In this document: piece after piece, positions 24,129 to 31,904 of the stretch | How the letters are laid out: each line of letters opens with the position of its first letter | Numbering within the stretch: the first letter of the stretch is position 1 | Origin: Elusimicrobia bacterium RIFOXYD2_FULL_34_15 | GTDB lineage: Bacteria > Elusimicrobiota > UBA8919 | Direction: 5' to 3' | NCBI GenBank assembly: GCA_001800605.1 | Contig: MGVS01000069.1 | Span: forward strand, 1 to 40,684 | DNA: 40,684 nt | Position numbers and translations under genes: made by a program | The notes under the pieces: model-generated | What the model was told of the DNA's origin: nothing | The model's database searches: none | The model's input: only the letters and a program-made list of their open reading frames with translations

Positions 24129-26263
24129 AAATTAAAGTATTGCTTATCTTACTACCTTTTTACCTTCTACTCCTTACCTGTCTTTTTTGTGCTTCTCAGC
24201 CGGATGCATATTATTACTACACACTAGGCAACATTGCAGAAATGAAAGGTGAGTTAACAAAAGCAATTGAAGAATACAAAAAATCAGCTTCTTACGATAC
24301 CAAATCAATATACATAAAGAAAAAACTGGTAAGTCTTTATTTATTGACCGGTGATATTAATTCTGCTTCCAAGGAAATAACCGAAATGTCGAAGATACAG
24401 CCCGGAGATAAAGAAATTACAGAGCTTATGGCAGAGGTATCAATTTATCAGAAAAAACCTGAAGAAGCGATATCCGCATATGAAACATTACTCTCAACTG
24501 AGCCCAACAATAAGCAGGCACTTTATAATTTAGGTATTTTATATGCACAAATAGGTAAACCGGAAAAGGCTATTTCATACTTTGAAAAATACGCACAATT
24601 ATATCCGGATGAGATTGAAGTCAATGTAAGCATAGGGATTTTGTATCAAAAATTAAATCAATTGTCCAAGGCGGAATCATATTTAAAAAAAGCAAATGAA
24701 GCTGACCCTAATTCTACTGCTCCGATGATTGCACTTGCAAATTTATACGAAAATGGAAAAGAATATAAGAAAGCTATTGAATTATATGATAAACTTTTAA
24801 AAGTTTTTCCGGACGATTCCGAATTAGTTATTAAAATTGCAGGACTATGTCTTTTGGAAAAAGATTATCCTAAGGCAAAAGAAAATTTGTTAAAGTCAGC
24901 ACAGACATTTCCAAAAAATCCTTGGATAAACTACTATCTAGGATTAATTGCCATTGAAGAAAAAAATTATAACCTTGCAATAGGTTATTTTGATAAGTCA
25001 ATTAATATAGACAAAAAAATGACTGAACCATATATTCAGCGAGGTTATGTTTATATGATTCAGGGAAACGAAAAACAAGCTATAAAATCGTTTGAGAAGT
25101 CCGTTGATTTAGGAACAAATATACCTGATATATATTTTTTCTTGGGATTAAATTATGAATCCCAAGCTAAATATAAAAAGTCCGAAAAATATCTTAAAAA
25201 AGCGATTGAACTCGAGCCGAATAATCCAAAATATCATTTTGAGCTTGGTGTTGTTTATGATAATTTGAAAAAGTCAACAGAATCTGAAGAAGAATTTTTT
25301 AAAGTAATTAAAATTGATTCTACAACCGCACAGGCTTATAACTATCTTGGATATTCATGGGCTGACAAAAATGTAAAACTGAACGATGCGGAAGATTATG
25401 TAAAAAAAGCACTTTCCATAGATCCGGAAAACCCCGCCTATATCGATTCACTTGGATGGATTTATTATCGTAGACAAAAATATAACGAAGCTTTAGAGGT
25501 ATTAAAAAAAGCATCCGATAAAGCTGATGATTCAACAATACTTGATCATCTGGGTGATTGTTATCTCGCGCTTGGAAATACGCAAATGGCGGTAGACACA
25601 TGGCAGACGGCATATTTACTGGGAAAAACAAAATCAATTGAAAAGAAAATAAAAAAATATAAAAAAAATATTGTTTGGTCAAGAGATATGGTTAAATTAA
25701 AGGCTATCAGGTCTTTTAAAGATATAATGGATGTTTCCGGATTTTTAAGTTCTAATACTAGTTATGAAAATAAAACGTTTGGTGTAAACGGTCCATTTTT
25801 TTTTAAAAAACCCAAACAATTGCGTATAGAAATTCTGGGCTTATTTTCTGCACCGCAGGGACTTATACTTATGAGGCAGGGAACAATTGCCTATATTACA
25901 CCTGATAAATCAAAATATGATTTAACCGACGATTTTTTCTGGGTAAAAGACATTTTTAACATATTCGAATCGGAATATTTTAACGATTTAAAACTTACCG
26001 GAGAAAATAAAGATGCATATATTTTCAAAAATAATTTTGTAGAAATAAAAGTTGAAAAACAATTATGTCTTATTTCAGAAATTAAATTTTTAAACGGTTC
26101 AATTGTTCATTTTAGTAATTATAAAGCTTTAGGAAAAATATATTTTCCTCAAGAACTAATTTTTAACAATCCCGCCATTAAAATGAGGACCATCCTAATG
26201 TTTAAAAAATTGAATTTAAACAAAGATATAAAGGTAGATTTATTTAATGTCCCAGAAAAGTGA
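24125..26263 (+). CDS. TPR-repeat lipoprotein-like protein with C-terminal LolB-like domain
   Basis: The protein has 712 residues. The signal peptide covers about 1-24; CLFC is not a good lipobox, so lipidation is uncertain. Roughly twelve TPRs fill about 28-500 (e.g. KQALYNLGILYAQIGKPEKAI, PKYHFELGVVYDNLKKS). The C-terminal 200 residues (ISGFL-like start, FFFKKPKQLRIEILG, LILMRQGTIAYITPDKSKY) match the LolB/LolA-type half-barrel that carries lipoproteins or lipids at the outer membrane. It may combine complex assembly through TPRs with lipoprotein handling. Its signal-peptide codons are TTAC-type minisatellite. A repeat element begins on its stop codon. Confidence 0.8.
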   Translation: MKIKVLLILLPFYLLLLTCLFCASQPDAYYYYTLGNIAEMKGELTKAIEEYKKSASYDTKSIYIKKKLVSLYLLTGDINSASKEITEMSKIQPGDKEITELMAEVSIYQKKPEEAISAYETLLSTEPNNKQALYNLGILYAQIGKPEKAISYFEKYAQLYPDEIEVNVSIGILYQKLNQLSKAESYLKKANEADPNSTAPMIALANLYENGKEYKKAIELYDKLLKVFPDDSELVIKIAGLCLLEKDYPKAKENLLKSAQTFPKNPWINYYLGLIAIEEKNYNLAIGYFDKSINIDKKMTEPYIQRGYVYMIQGNEKQAIKSFEKSVDLGTNIPDIYFFLGLNYESQAKYKKSEKYLKKAIELEPNNPKYHFELGVVYDNLKKSTESEEEFFKVIKIDSTTAQAYNYLGYSWADKNVKLNDAEDYVKKALSIDPENPAYIDSLGWIYYRRQKYNEALEVLKKASDKADDSTILDHLGDCYLALGNTQMAVDTWQTAYLLGKTKSIEKKIKKYKKNIVWSRDMVKLKAIRSFKDIMDVSGFLSSNTSYENKTFGVNGPFFFKKPKQLRIEILGLFSAPQGLILMRQGTIAYITPDKSKYDLTDDFFWVKDIFNIFESEYFNDLKLTGENKDAYIFKNNFVEIKVEKQLCLISEIKFLNGSIVHFSNYKALGKIYFPQELIFNNPAIKMRTILMFKKLNLNKDIKVDLFNVPEK
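24149..24178. repeat. TTAC-type minisatellite in signal-peptide codons (TPR-LolB gene)
   Basis: TAC cores lie at 24150, 24153, 24161, 24168 and 24175, mostly with spacing 7-8. The reverse complement reads as GTAAGGA, GTAGAAG and GTAAAAA units, the same type as the non-coding arrays at 10899 and 11974. It encodes the hydrophobic core of the signal peptide. Confidence 0.5.
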
Positions 26264-27683
26264 AGCTCCACAGATTTATACTTATAAAGACTTTATGTAC
26301 GCTTCGAAGCTGAAATCCCCTCCTACGCCAAGGCTTCGGAGGACAAGAAAGCTACGGTGGGCAGGTGCCGTAGCGAAAATTGAGCTATTAATACACAAAT
26401 TTATATTCTATGGATTTTCGTTTACCCGAAAGATTTGGTCAATAGGACAAAGGCTGGATAAATTAGGCATTTTATTATTTTTGCTATTTACCAGCCAAAC
26501 ATTTGCAGCCAATTTGACTGTTACATTTATTAATGTAGGTCAAATTGGCGATTCTATTTTAATCCAGACGTCGTTAGGCAGGAACATTCTTATTGATGGC
26601 GGGTTTGAATATGCAGGCGAAGAGAATGTTTGTCCGCATCTTATAAAGAAAAAAATAAAAAAATTGGATACCATAGTTCTTACCCATCCGCATGATGACC
26701 ATTGCGGAGGATTGGAATACATATTGAAAAAATTTACAGTTAGCGAGGTTTTGGATACGGGAATAGCTTCGCCTTCTGAGCCATACCGCAATTTTTTATT
26801 GGCGGTAAAGAAAAACGGGGCTAAATATAAAATTGTTTCAATTGGAGATGAATATAATTGGGGCGGTGTAAAAGCGGTTATATTAAATGCTAAAAATGAA
26901 AAATTATACGATAAAGAATCATTTAATAACCATTCTATAGTAATAAAATTAACATACAAAAAAGTTTCATTTTTATTTACCGGTGATATAGAGAGAGAAG
27001 CAGAAGATTTTTTATTATCAAATAATATAAAATCAACGGTTCTAAAAATTCCGCATCATGGGAGCAGTTCATCTTCAACATATAGATTTCTAAAAAAGGT
27101 TAGTCCGCAAGTTGCGGTAATAAGTGTTGGGAATCCGAACGATTATGGTTTTCCTGTTGCAATGAACTTAGAAAAGCTAAAACAATTGGGAATTGAAACA
27201 TATAGAACAGATTTAAACGGCAATATTGAGATAACTTCAGACGGCAAAAAAATATCGGTAAAAACAGAAAGAAAATCTAAAAAAGATAATAGTGTAATAA
27301 ACTCATCTTCCATTGATGAAAATTTTTGGTTTCATCTAGAAAATGGATGGTTTTTGGTTAGGAGCGGAAAATTTAAAAAAGCAATACCAGAATTGGAAGA
27401 AGCAGTTAGAATATTCCCTGGCTTTTCCGATGCACATTCCAAATTAGGATTTGCATACAAAAAAACAAAAAATATATTATTAGCAAAAGAAGAATTTTTA
27501 AAAGCACTTTCCATAGATAGCAATGATTATTATTCTTTAGTTCATCTGGGCTTGATATATAATTCCGAAGGTAATAATAAAGACGCATTGAAATTTTTTA
27601 GAAAAGCACTTGCAAATGAACCATATAATACATATACTAGCTTATTGAAGGAAAAAATCAGGGAAATAGAGAAAAGCAATTAA
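26247..27683 (+). CDS. ComEC-like metallo-beta-lactamase-fold hydrolase with C-terminal TPRs
   Basis: The protein is 478 residues from ATG 26247. Residues 1-48 are encoded by a repeat and are unlikely to be native. A hydrophobic segment (about 72-90, ending FAANLTV) then acts as signal or anchor. The MBL domain (about 90-340) matches the stand-alone ComEC C-terminal type: INVGQIGDSILI, LIDGG, zinc motif THPHDDHCGG (146-155; His147, His149, Asp151, His152), FTGDIE and IPHHGSSSSSTY. Residues about 360-478 form two or three TPRs. In ComEC this domain is thought to cleave the non-transported DNA strand. Here no channel domain is present. A secreted nuclease or phosphodiesterase is plausible. True start uncertain. 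Confidence 0.82.
   Translation: MSQKSEAPQIYTYKDFMYASKLKSPPTPRLRRTRKLRWAGAVAKIELLIHKFIFYGFSFTRKIWSIGQRLDKLGILLFLLFTSQTFAANLTVTFINVGQIGDSILIQTSLGRNILIDGGFEYAGEENVCPHLIKKKIKKLDTIVLTHPHDDHCGGLEYILKKFTVSEVLDTGIASPSEPYRNFLLAVKKNGAKYKIVSIGDEYNWGGVKAVILNAKNEKLYDKESFNNHSIVIKLTYKKVSFLFTGDIEREAEDFLLSNNIKSTVLKIPHHGSSSSSTYRFLKKVSPQVAVISVGNPNDYGFPVAMNLEKLKQLGIETYRTDLNGNIEITSDGKKISVKTERKSKKDNSVINSSSIDENFWFHLENGWFLVRSGKFKKAIPELEEAVRIFPGFSDAHSKLGFAYKKTKNILLAKEEFLKALSIDSNDYYSLVHLGLIYNSEGNNKDALKFFRKALANEPYNTYTSLLKEKIREIEKSN
26263..26390. repeat. AAGCTCC element, copy A (within the start of the MBL gene)
   Basis: The element starts with AAGCTCC at 26263 and contains the block GCTGAAATCCCC, CCTACGCCAAGGCTTCGG and a hairpin GCTACGG/CCGTAGC (26351-26374). 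It ends near TGAGCTATT. Copy B at 34999 has the same order of blocks with small indels; copy A has about 18 extra bases (around 26331-26349). It begins at the TPR gene's stop codon, and the downstream reading frame runs straight through it. Confidence 0.75.
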
Positions 27684-27787
27684 AAATGACACAAAGTGTC
27701 ATCCTGAACCGAAGGTGAAGGATCTCGATTTTAACTACGAGATGCTTCGCCGTATGCTCAGCACGACATAAATGTCGTTTTGCATTT
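27684..27787. repeat. Three-hairpin palindromic element between the MBL and PHP genes
   Basis: Directly after the MBL stop codon are TGACAC-AAA-GTGTCA (27687-27701), ATCTCG/CGAGAT (27722-27743) and ACGACAT-AA-ATGTCGT (27763-27778), joined by CATCCTGAACC and GCTCAGCACGAC. The order matches the widespread bacterial interspersed repeat of the TGTCATyCTGA...TCAGmAyGACA type. It leaves only 13 bases before the next start codon. Confidence 0.75.
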
Positions 27788-27800
27788 TGAATTCTAAGTT

Positions 27801-29012
27801 ATGTTTACACATTTACATACTCATTTTATAGGTTCATTTTCTGACAGCGTTTTGCGGATTGAAGACGGGATAAAAAAAGTAAAAATGCTTGGTCAAACAG
27901 CTATTGCTATGACTGAACACGGCGAAATACCATATTTTTATGAATTTTCAGATATATGCAAAAAGTACGAAATAAAGCCGGTTTTTGGCGTGGAAATATA
28001 TTTTGTAGATGATGCAAAAAAGAATATTGAAAAAAAAGATAATACCAGATTTCATTTATTGCTTTTTGCAAAAAATGATATTGGCTATAAAAATCTTGTC
28101 TCATTAGTTTCGGAAAGCTGGCTTAAAAATAATTATAATGAAAAAAGGGGTTTGGTTGACTGGGAACTTTTGGAAAAATATCATAAGGGGATAATAGCGT
28201 CAACCGCATGTTTTTTTAATCAGGTATCGCAGTTATATATAAAAAACAATTCGCAGGAAGCGGAAAAAACTTTATTAAGATACAAAAACATATTTGAAAA
28301 TGACTTTTATGTCGAACTTGCTAATCACGAAATAGAAGATGAAAAAACTTCAAATAAAGGACTTTTAGAACTTGCAAAAAAAAATGACATAAAAGCGATA
28401 GCTACAAATGATGTCCACTATCTTGAAATAGAAGATTGGCTGGCACACGATGTAGTAATGAAAACGAGATTTGAAAATATTTCAGGATTTAAAGCCGCAT
28501 CACAGCAATTTTGGTTAAAATCGGAAAAAGAAATGCTGGATGCCGGTATACCTCAGGAATTTTTGAATAATACGCAGGAAATTGTAGAAAAATGTGAATT
28601 TAAATTGGAAGATAAAAAACCGGCACTATCCGCGGATGCGGATATAGAATCAATTGATGCTGAATTAACTCTGGGTAATGCTGCGTATGTTCCGGAGACA
28701 GAATATATTGAAAAAGACAAAGCGGATTATTTTGTAAAAAAAATAATCGGAGAAAACCACCCGGATAAAGATTATTATGCCGAAAAAATTATCGGCATAC
28801 CGAGAAAACAGATACCAAATACAAATAAAATCGCTTATTTCCCTAATATTAAAGAAAATATACCGCTAAAAATTGTTTTAGGCAAGGTAATAACACAATT
28901 TAATGAAGTATCCTGCCGACGTGCCGGTGCCCTGATATATCCTGCAATCCGCTCGCCTCTTGCCGAAGCACTCTTAGAAGCTAAAAAAGTAGTCAAAAAA
29001 ATATTAAAATAA
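27801..29012 (+). CDS. Stand-alone DnaE-type PHP-domain protein (putative metal-dependent exonuclease/phosphoesterase)
   Basis: The protein has 403 residues. Residues 1-270 match the N-terminal PHP domain of DNA polymerase III alpha: THLHTHF (His4, His6), Asp15, TEHGE (His40), GVEIYF (Glu65), FHLLLFAKNDIGYKNL (His85), Cys137 and NDVHYL (Asp204, His206). It then matches the NNTQEIVEKCEF stretch at the domain end. The polymerase palm, fingers and beta-binding parts (another 800 or more residues) are absent. The metal ligands look complete, so 3'-5' exonuclease or phosphoesterase activity is plausible. Residues about 270-403 are not recognised. No ribosome site is clear before ATG 27801. It is likely not the replicative polymerase. 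Confidence 0.8.
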   Translation: MFTHLHTHFIGSFSDSVLRIEDGIKKVKMLGQTAIAMTEHGEIPYFYEFSDICKKYEIKPVFGVEIYFVDDAKKNIEKKDNTRFHLLLFAKNDIGYKNLVSLVSESWLKNNYNEKRGLVDWELLEKYHKGIIASTACFFNQVSQLYIKNNSQEAEKTLLRYKNIFENDFYVELANHEIEDEKTSNKGLLELAKKNDIKAIATNDVHYLEIEDWLAHDVVMKTRFENISGFKAASQQFWLKSEKEMLDAGIPQEFLNNTQEIVEKCEFKLEDKKPALSADADIESIDAELTLGNAAYVPETEYIEKDKADYFVKKIIGENHPDKDYYAEKIIGIPRKQIPNTNKIAYFPNIKENIPLKIVLGKVITQFNEVSCRRAGALIYPAIRSPLAEALLEAKKVVKKILK

Positions 29013-29022
29013 TTAATACATT

Positions 29023-29124
29023 CGACTTCCTTTGGCAGACTAAGGACAGGTCGCTCAGTATTTATCCTGCCGCCCTTGGCGAGCCTCGCCCCTTTGGGGC
29101 GGGAGCGTATTAAAGGAGTCGAAC
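29023..29124. repeat. Composite palindromic element containing GC-rich repeat copy 2
   Basis: TTCGACTTCCTTT near 29023 and AAAGGAGTCGAA near 29112 are the outer inverted arms. Inside are AGGACAGG and the 41-base block 29066-29106, the reverse complement of copy 1 at 22975-23017 (hairpin CGCCCC-TTT-GGGGCG). It starts about ten bases after the PHP gene stop. Confidence 0.75.
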
Positions 29125-29193
29125 GGATCAATTTTTCTGTTGTGTTTTTTCATTTTTTTAATATAATTGATTGTTGGAAATCAAACAATCACT

Positions 29194-29279
29194 GATTACA
29201 CCGATTAAACAACAAGATTACACAGATTATGGCTCATTTTTTAAAATCTGTGTAATTGTTTTTAGAAATCTGTGTAATC
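29194..29279. repeat. Four copies of a GATTACACAGATT-type 13-mer, two per strand
   Basis: GATTACACCGATT (29194-29206) and GATTACACAGATT (29216-29228) are followed by the inverted forms AATCTGTGTAATT (29245-29257) and AATCTGTGTAATC (29267-29279). The set spans the gap before argG. It is either a mobile inverted-repeat element or a regulatory cluster. Nothing else is seen in the rest of the 299-base gap (29125-29193) apart from AT-rich DNA. Confidence 0.65.
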
Positions 29280-29280
29280 A

Positions 29281-29300
29281 GATATAATGAACATTATATC
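29281..29300. promoter_or_regulatory. Operator-like inverted repeat before argG
   Basis: GATATAATG (29281-29289) and CATTATATC (29292-29300) are perfect inverted repeats with an AA centre. They contain a TATAAT that could be a -10 box at 29283. The site abuts the argG ribosome site AGGAG (29301-29305), six bases before ATG 29312. The position suits a repressor operator or a translation-blocking hairpin. It does not match the known ArgR box well. Confidence 0.45.
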
Positions 29301-29311
29301 AGGAGATAGTT

Positions 29312-30505
29312 ATGAAAATTGTACTTGCATATTCGGGAGGTCTTGATACCTCCATCATGATAAAATGGCTGAAAGAAAACTATAATGCCGAAGTTATTGC
29401 GGCCATAGTTGATGTAGGCCAGACCGATGACAATTTGTCAAAAGTTAAGCAAAAAGCGATAAAAACGGGTGCGTCAAAAGCATATTTGATTGATGCTAGA
29501 AAGGAATTTGTCGAAAAATATATTTTTCAGGCAATAAAAGCAAATGCAATCTATGAAGGAAAATATTATCTTGGAACTTCATTAGCAAGGCCGATTATTG
29601 CTGAAAAGATTATAGGCATAGCCAAAAAAGAGAAAGCGGACGCAGTAGCTCATGGTGCAACTGGAAAAGGTAATGACCAGGTAAGATTTGAACTGACTTT
29701 TAAGGCATTAATGCCGTCAATAAAGATAATAGCGCCTTGGAGAGAATGGGAGATGAAATCGAGACAGGAAGAGATTGAATATGCTGAAAAGCATGGTATT
29801 CCGGTTCCTGTTTCAAAGGCAAAACCGTATTCATCTGATGCAAATATCTGGCATATTTCTTATGAAGGCGGGATTTTGGAAAATCTTGAAAATGCGCCGG
29901 ATGAGAGTATGTTTCAGATGACGGTTTCACCTGAAAAAGCACCAAACAAACCAACGATTATAGATATTTATTTTGAAAAGGGCATTCCGGTAAAAATCAA
30001 CGGGAAAAAGTATTCTTCAGTTGAGATTGTAGAAAAACTTAATGAAATTGGTGGTAAAAACGGAATTGGCAGAAGCGATGTTGTTGAAAACAGGTTAGTT
30101 GGTATGAAATCAAGGGGTGTTTACGAGTCACCGGCTGCAGTTTTACTTTATACCGCACATAGAGAAATAGAAGCATTAGCCCTGGACAGGGAGACGGCTC
30201 ATTTTAAAGAAATTTTGTCACAAAAATATGCGGAAATAGTTTATTACGGATTGTGGGAGTCACAATTAAAGAAATCGATAGACGGATTTATAAATGAAAC
30301 ACAAAAGAATGTTACAGGTCTGGTTAAATTAAAACTTTACAAAGGTAATTGCATTATTATGGGAAGAGTTTCGCCGAAATCGCTTTATTGGGAGAAGCTT
30401 TCTACATTTGAAGAAGAAGATATTTACAATCAGAAAGACGCCGAAGGTTTTATAAATCTTTTTGGATTACCGTTGAAGGTGGAAGCAATCCTTAGAAGAA
30501 AGTGA
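29312..30505 (+). CDS. argG: Argininosuccinate synthase
   Basis: The protein has 397 residues, the usual short ArgG length. The N-terminal ATP-pyrophosphatase P-loop AYSGGLDTS (5-13) is followed by ARPIIAEK, AHGATGKGNDQVRFEL and APWREW. Later, YSSDANIWHISYEGG and the C-terminal GMKSRGVYESP match the family across its length. It joins citrulline and aspartate with ATP to give argininosuccinate in cytoplasmic arginine synthesis. argH follows 88 bases later, so the last two steps are encoded together. The upstream 20-bp inverted repeat and good ribosome site make this a likely operon start. Confidence 0.97.
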   Translation: MKIVLAYSGGLDTSIMIKWLKENYNAEVIAAIVDVGQTDDNLSKVKQKAIKTGASKAYLIDARKEFVEKYIFQAIKANAIYEGKYYLGTSLARPIIAEKIIGIAKKEKADAVAHGATGKGNDQVRFELTFKALMPSIKIIAPWREWEMKSRQEEIEYAEKHGIPVPVSKAKPYSSDANIWHISYEGGILENLENAPDESMFQMTVSPEKAPNKPTIIDIYFEKGIPVKINGKKYSSVEIVEKLNEIGGKNGIGRSDVVENRLVGMKSRGVYESPAAVLLYTAHREIEALALDRETAHFKEILSQKYAEIVYYGLWESQLKKSIDGFINETQKNVTGLVKLKLYKGNCIIMGRVSPKSLYWEKLSTFEEEDIYNQKDAEGFINLFGLPLKVEAILRRK

Positions 30506-30510
30506 TATAG

Positions 30511-30582
30511 AGCGATGGCGCGGTAGTGCGATGGTATAGGAATTCTTGCATATTCTATCGCACAATCCCACTATCGCACGCT
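30511..30582. repeat. GCGATGG/ATCGC inverted-repeat element between argG and argH
   Basis: The left part repeats AGCGATGG, GTAGTGCGATGG and TATAGG. The right part holds CTATCGCAC and CACTATCGCACGCT, its imperfect reverse complement. GC content is above the surroundings. The element stops 11 bases before the argH ATG, and argH lacks its usual first residues. Confidence 0.65.
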
Positions 30583-30593
30583 ATGAGGCTATT

Positions 30594-31904
30594 ATGGATT
30601 TGAAAAAATTTGTTTCATCGATTGATTATGATGTAAAACTAGCAAAATATGACATTTTAGGAAGCATCGCACATGTAAAAATGCTTGCCAAGTGCAGCAT
30701 TATTTCTAAAAATGAATCTATAAAGATAATTAATGGATTAACATCAATTTTGAAAGATTTTGAGATGAAAAAAATAAAGTTTTATGATGAAGATATTCAT
30801 ACCGCAATTGAAAATGAACTTAAAAAGAGAATTGGTGAGGTTGCGGGTAAGATGCATACGGCAAGAAGCAGAAATGACCAGGTGGTTTTGGATGAAAAAC
30901 TATATCTTAAAAATGAGATTTTAATAATTACCGGAAAGATAGACGGCTTAATTGCATCAATAAAAAATGTGGCAGGGAAAAATTCATCTGTTATTATGCC
31001 TGGATTTACACATCTGCAAAATGCTCAGCCGGTGCTTTTTAGTCATTGGTTTTTGGCATATGCGTGGATGTTAAAAAGAGATAAAGAAAGATTGCTTGAT
31101 TGCTACAATAGAACGGATGTGTTCCCGTTAGGAGCAGCTGCTTTTGCCGGTACGGAATTTCATATAGACAGAAATTTTGCGGCAAAACTTCTTGGGTTTT
31201 CAAAGATTTCTGAAAATTCGGTTGATACAGTTTCGGACAGGGATTTTATTATTGAATTTTTATCTGATTGCGCTATAATTTCAATGCATATTTCAAGAAT
31301 TGCAGAAGAATTGATAATTTGGTCATCTCAGCAATTCGGATTTGTTAAAATTTCAGATGAATTTACAACAGGGTCTTCAATTATGCCTCAAAAAAAGAAT
31401 CCTGATTTTGCAGAACTTTTAAAAGGAAAAACCGGAAAGATATACGGTAATTTGATGTCAGTATTGGCTATGATGAAGGGATTGCCGTTATCCTATAACA
31501 GGGATATGCAGGAAGATAAAGAACCGCTGTTTAGTTCAGTTGAAACATTAAAAAATATGCTGGAAGTTTCAGCTAAAATGACGAGTTCTATTAAAATTGA
31601 TTCAAAAAAAATGTTTTCTGCCTGTGAAAACGGATTTATTCTTGCAACGGATATCGCAGATTTCTTGGTTTCAAAAGGTTTGCCGTTTAGAACTGCCCAC
31701 GGTATTGTTAAAGAGGTGGTCAATTACTGTATTAAGAACGAAAAATTATTTAATGATTTATCTATTGATGAATGGAAAAAGTTTTCAGAAAAATTTGATA
31801 ATTCTATTTACACAATATTAAATTATAAAAAAGCGATTGAAAAGAGAAAATCATACGGCGGGACATCGTTACAATCAGTAAAAGCCCAGTTAAAAAACCT
31901 ATGA
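30594..31904 (+). CDS. argH: Argininosuccinate lyase, N-terminus shortened
   Basis: The protein is 436 residues from ATG 30594 (GAGG ribosome site at 30585-30588). It carries TARSRNDQVVLDEKLYL, PGFTHLQNAQPVLFSH, the catalytic loop GSSIMPQKKNPD (260-271) and C-terminal FRTAHGIV. It cleaves argininosuccinate to arginine and fumarate as a tetramer. ArgH proteins normally begin with a KLWGGRF segment that helps form the active site. Here the sequence starts at the next helix (KKFVSSIDYDVKLAKYDILGS), and the frame upstream encodes only repeat-derived residues. Activity may be altered. The next gene overlaps the 3' end by 4 bp. Confidence 0.93.
   Translation: MDLKKFVSSIDYDVKLAKYDILGSIAHVKMLAKCSIISKNESIKIINGLTSILKDFEMKKIKFYDEDIHTAIENELKKRIGEVAGKMHTARSRNDQVVLDEKLYLKNEILIITGKIDGLIASIKNVAGKNSSVIMPGFTHLQNAQPVLFSHWFLAYAWMLKRDKERLLDCYNRTDVFPLGAAAFAGTEFHIDRNFAAKLLGFSKISENSVDTVSDRDFIIEFLSDCAIISMHISRIAEELIIWSSQQFGFVKISDEFTTGSSIMPQKKNPDFAELLKGKTGKIYGNLMSVLAMMKGLPLSYNRDMQEDKEPLFSSVETLKNMLEVSAKMTSSIKIDSKKMFSACENGFILATDIADFLVSKGLPFRTAHGIVKEVVNYCIKNEKLFNDLSIDEWKKFSEKFDNSIYTILNYKKAIEKRKSYGGTSLQSVKAQLKNL

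Noticed and set aside
27801-29012. Calling the PHP protein dnaE
   Set aside because: The polymerase domains are completely absent and no continuation is seen in the next 300 bases, which hold repeats.
29281-29300. Classical ArgR box before argG
   Set aside because: The site lacks the TGAAT/ATTCA halves of known ARG boxes. It is kept as an operator-like site of unknown factor.
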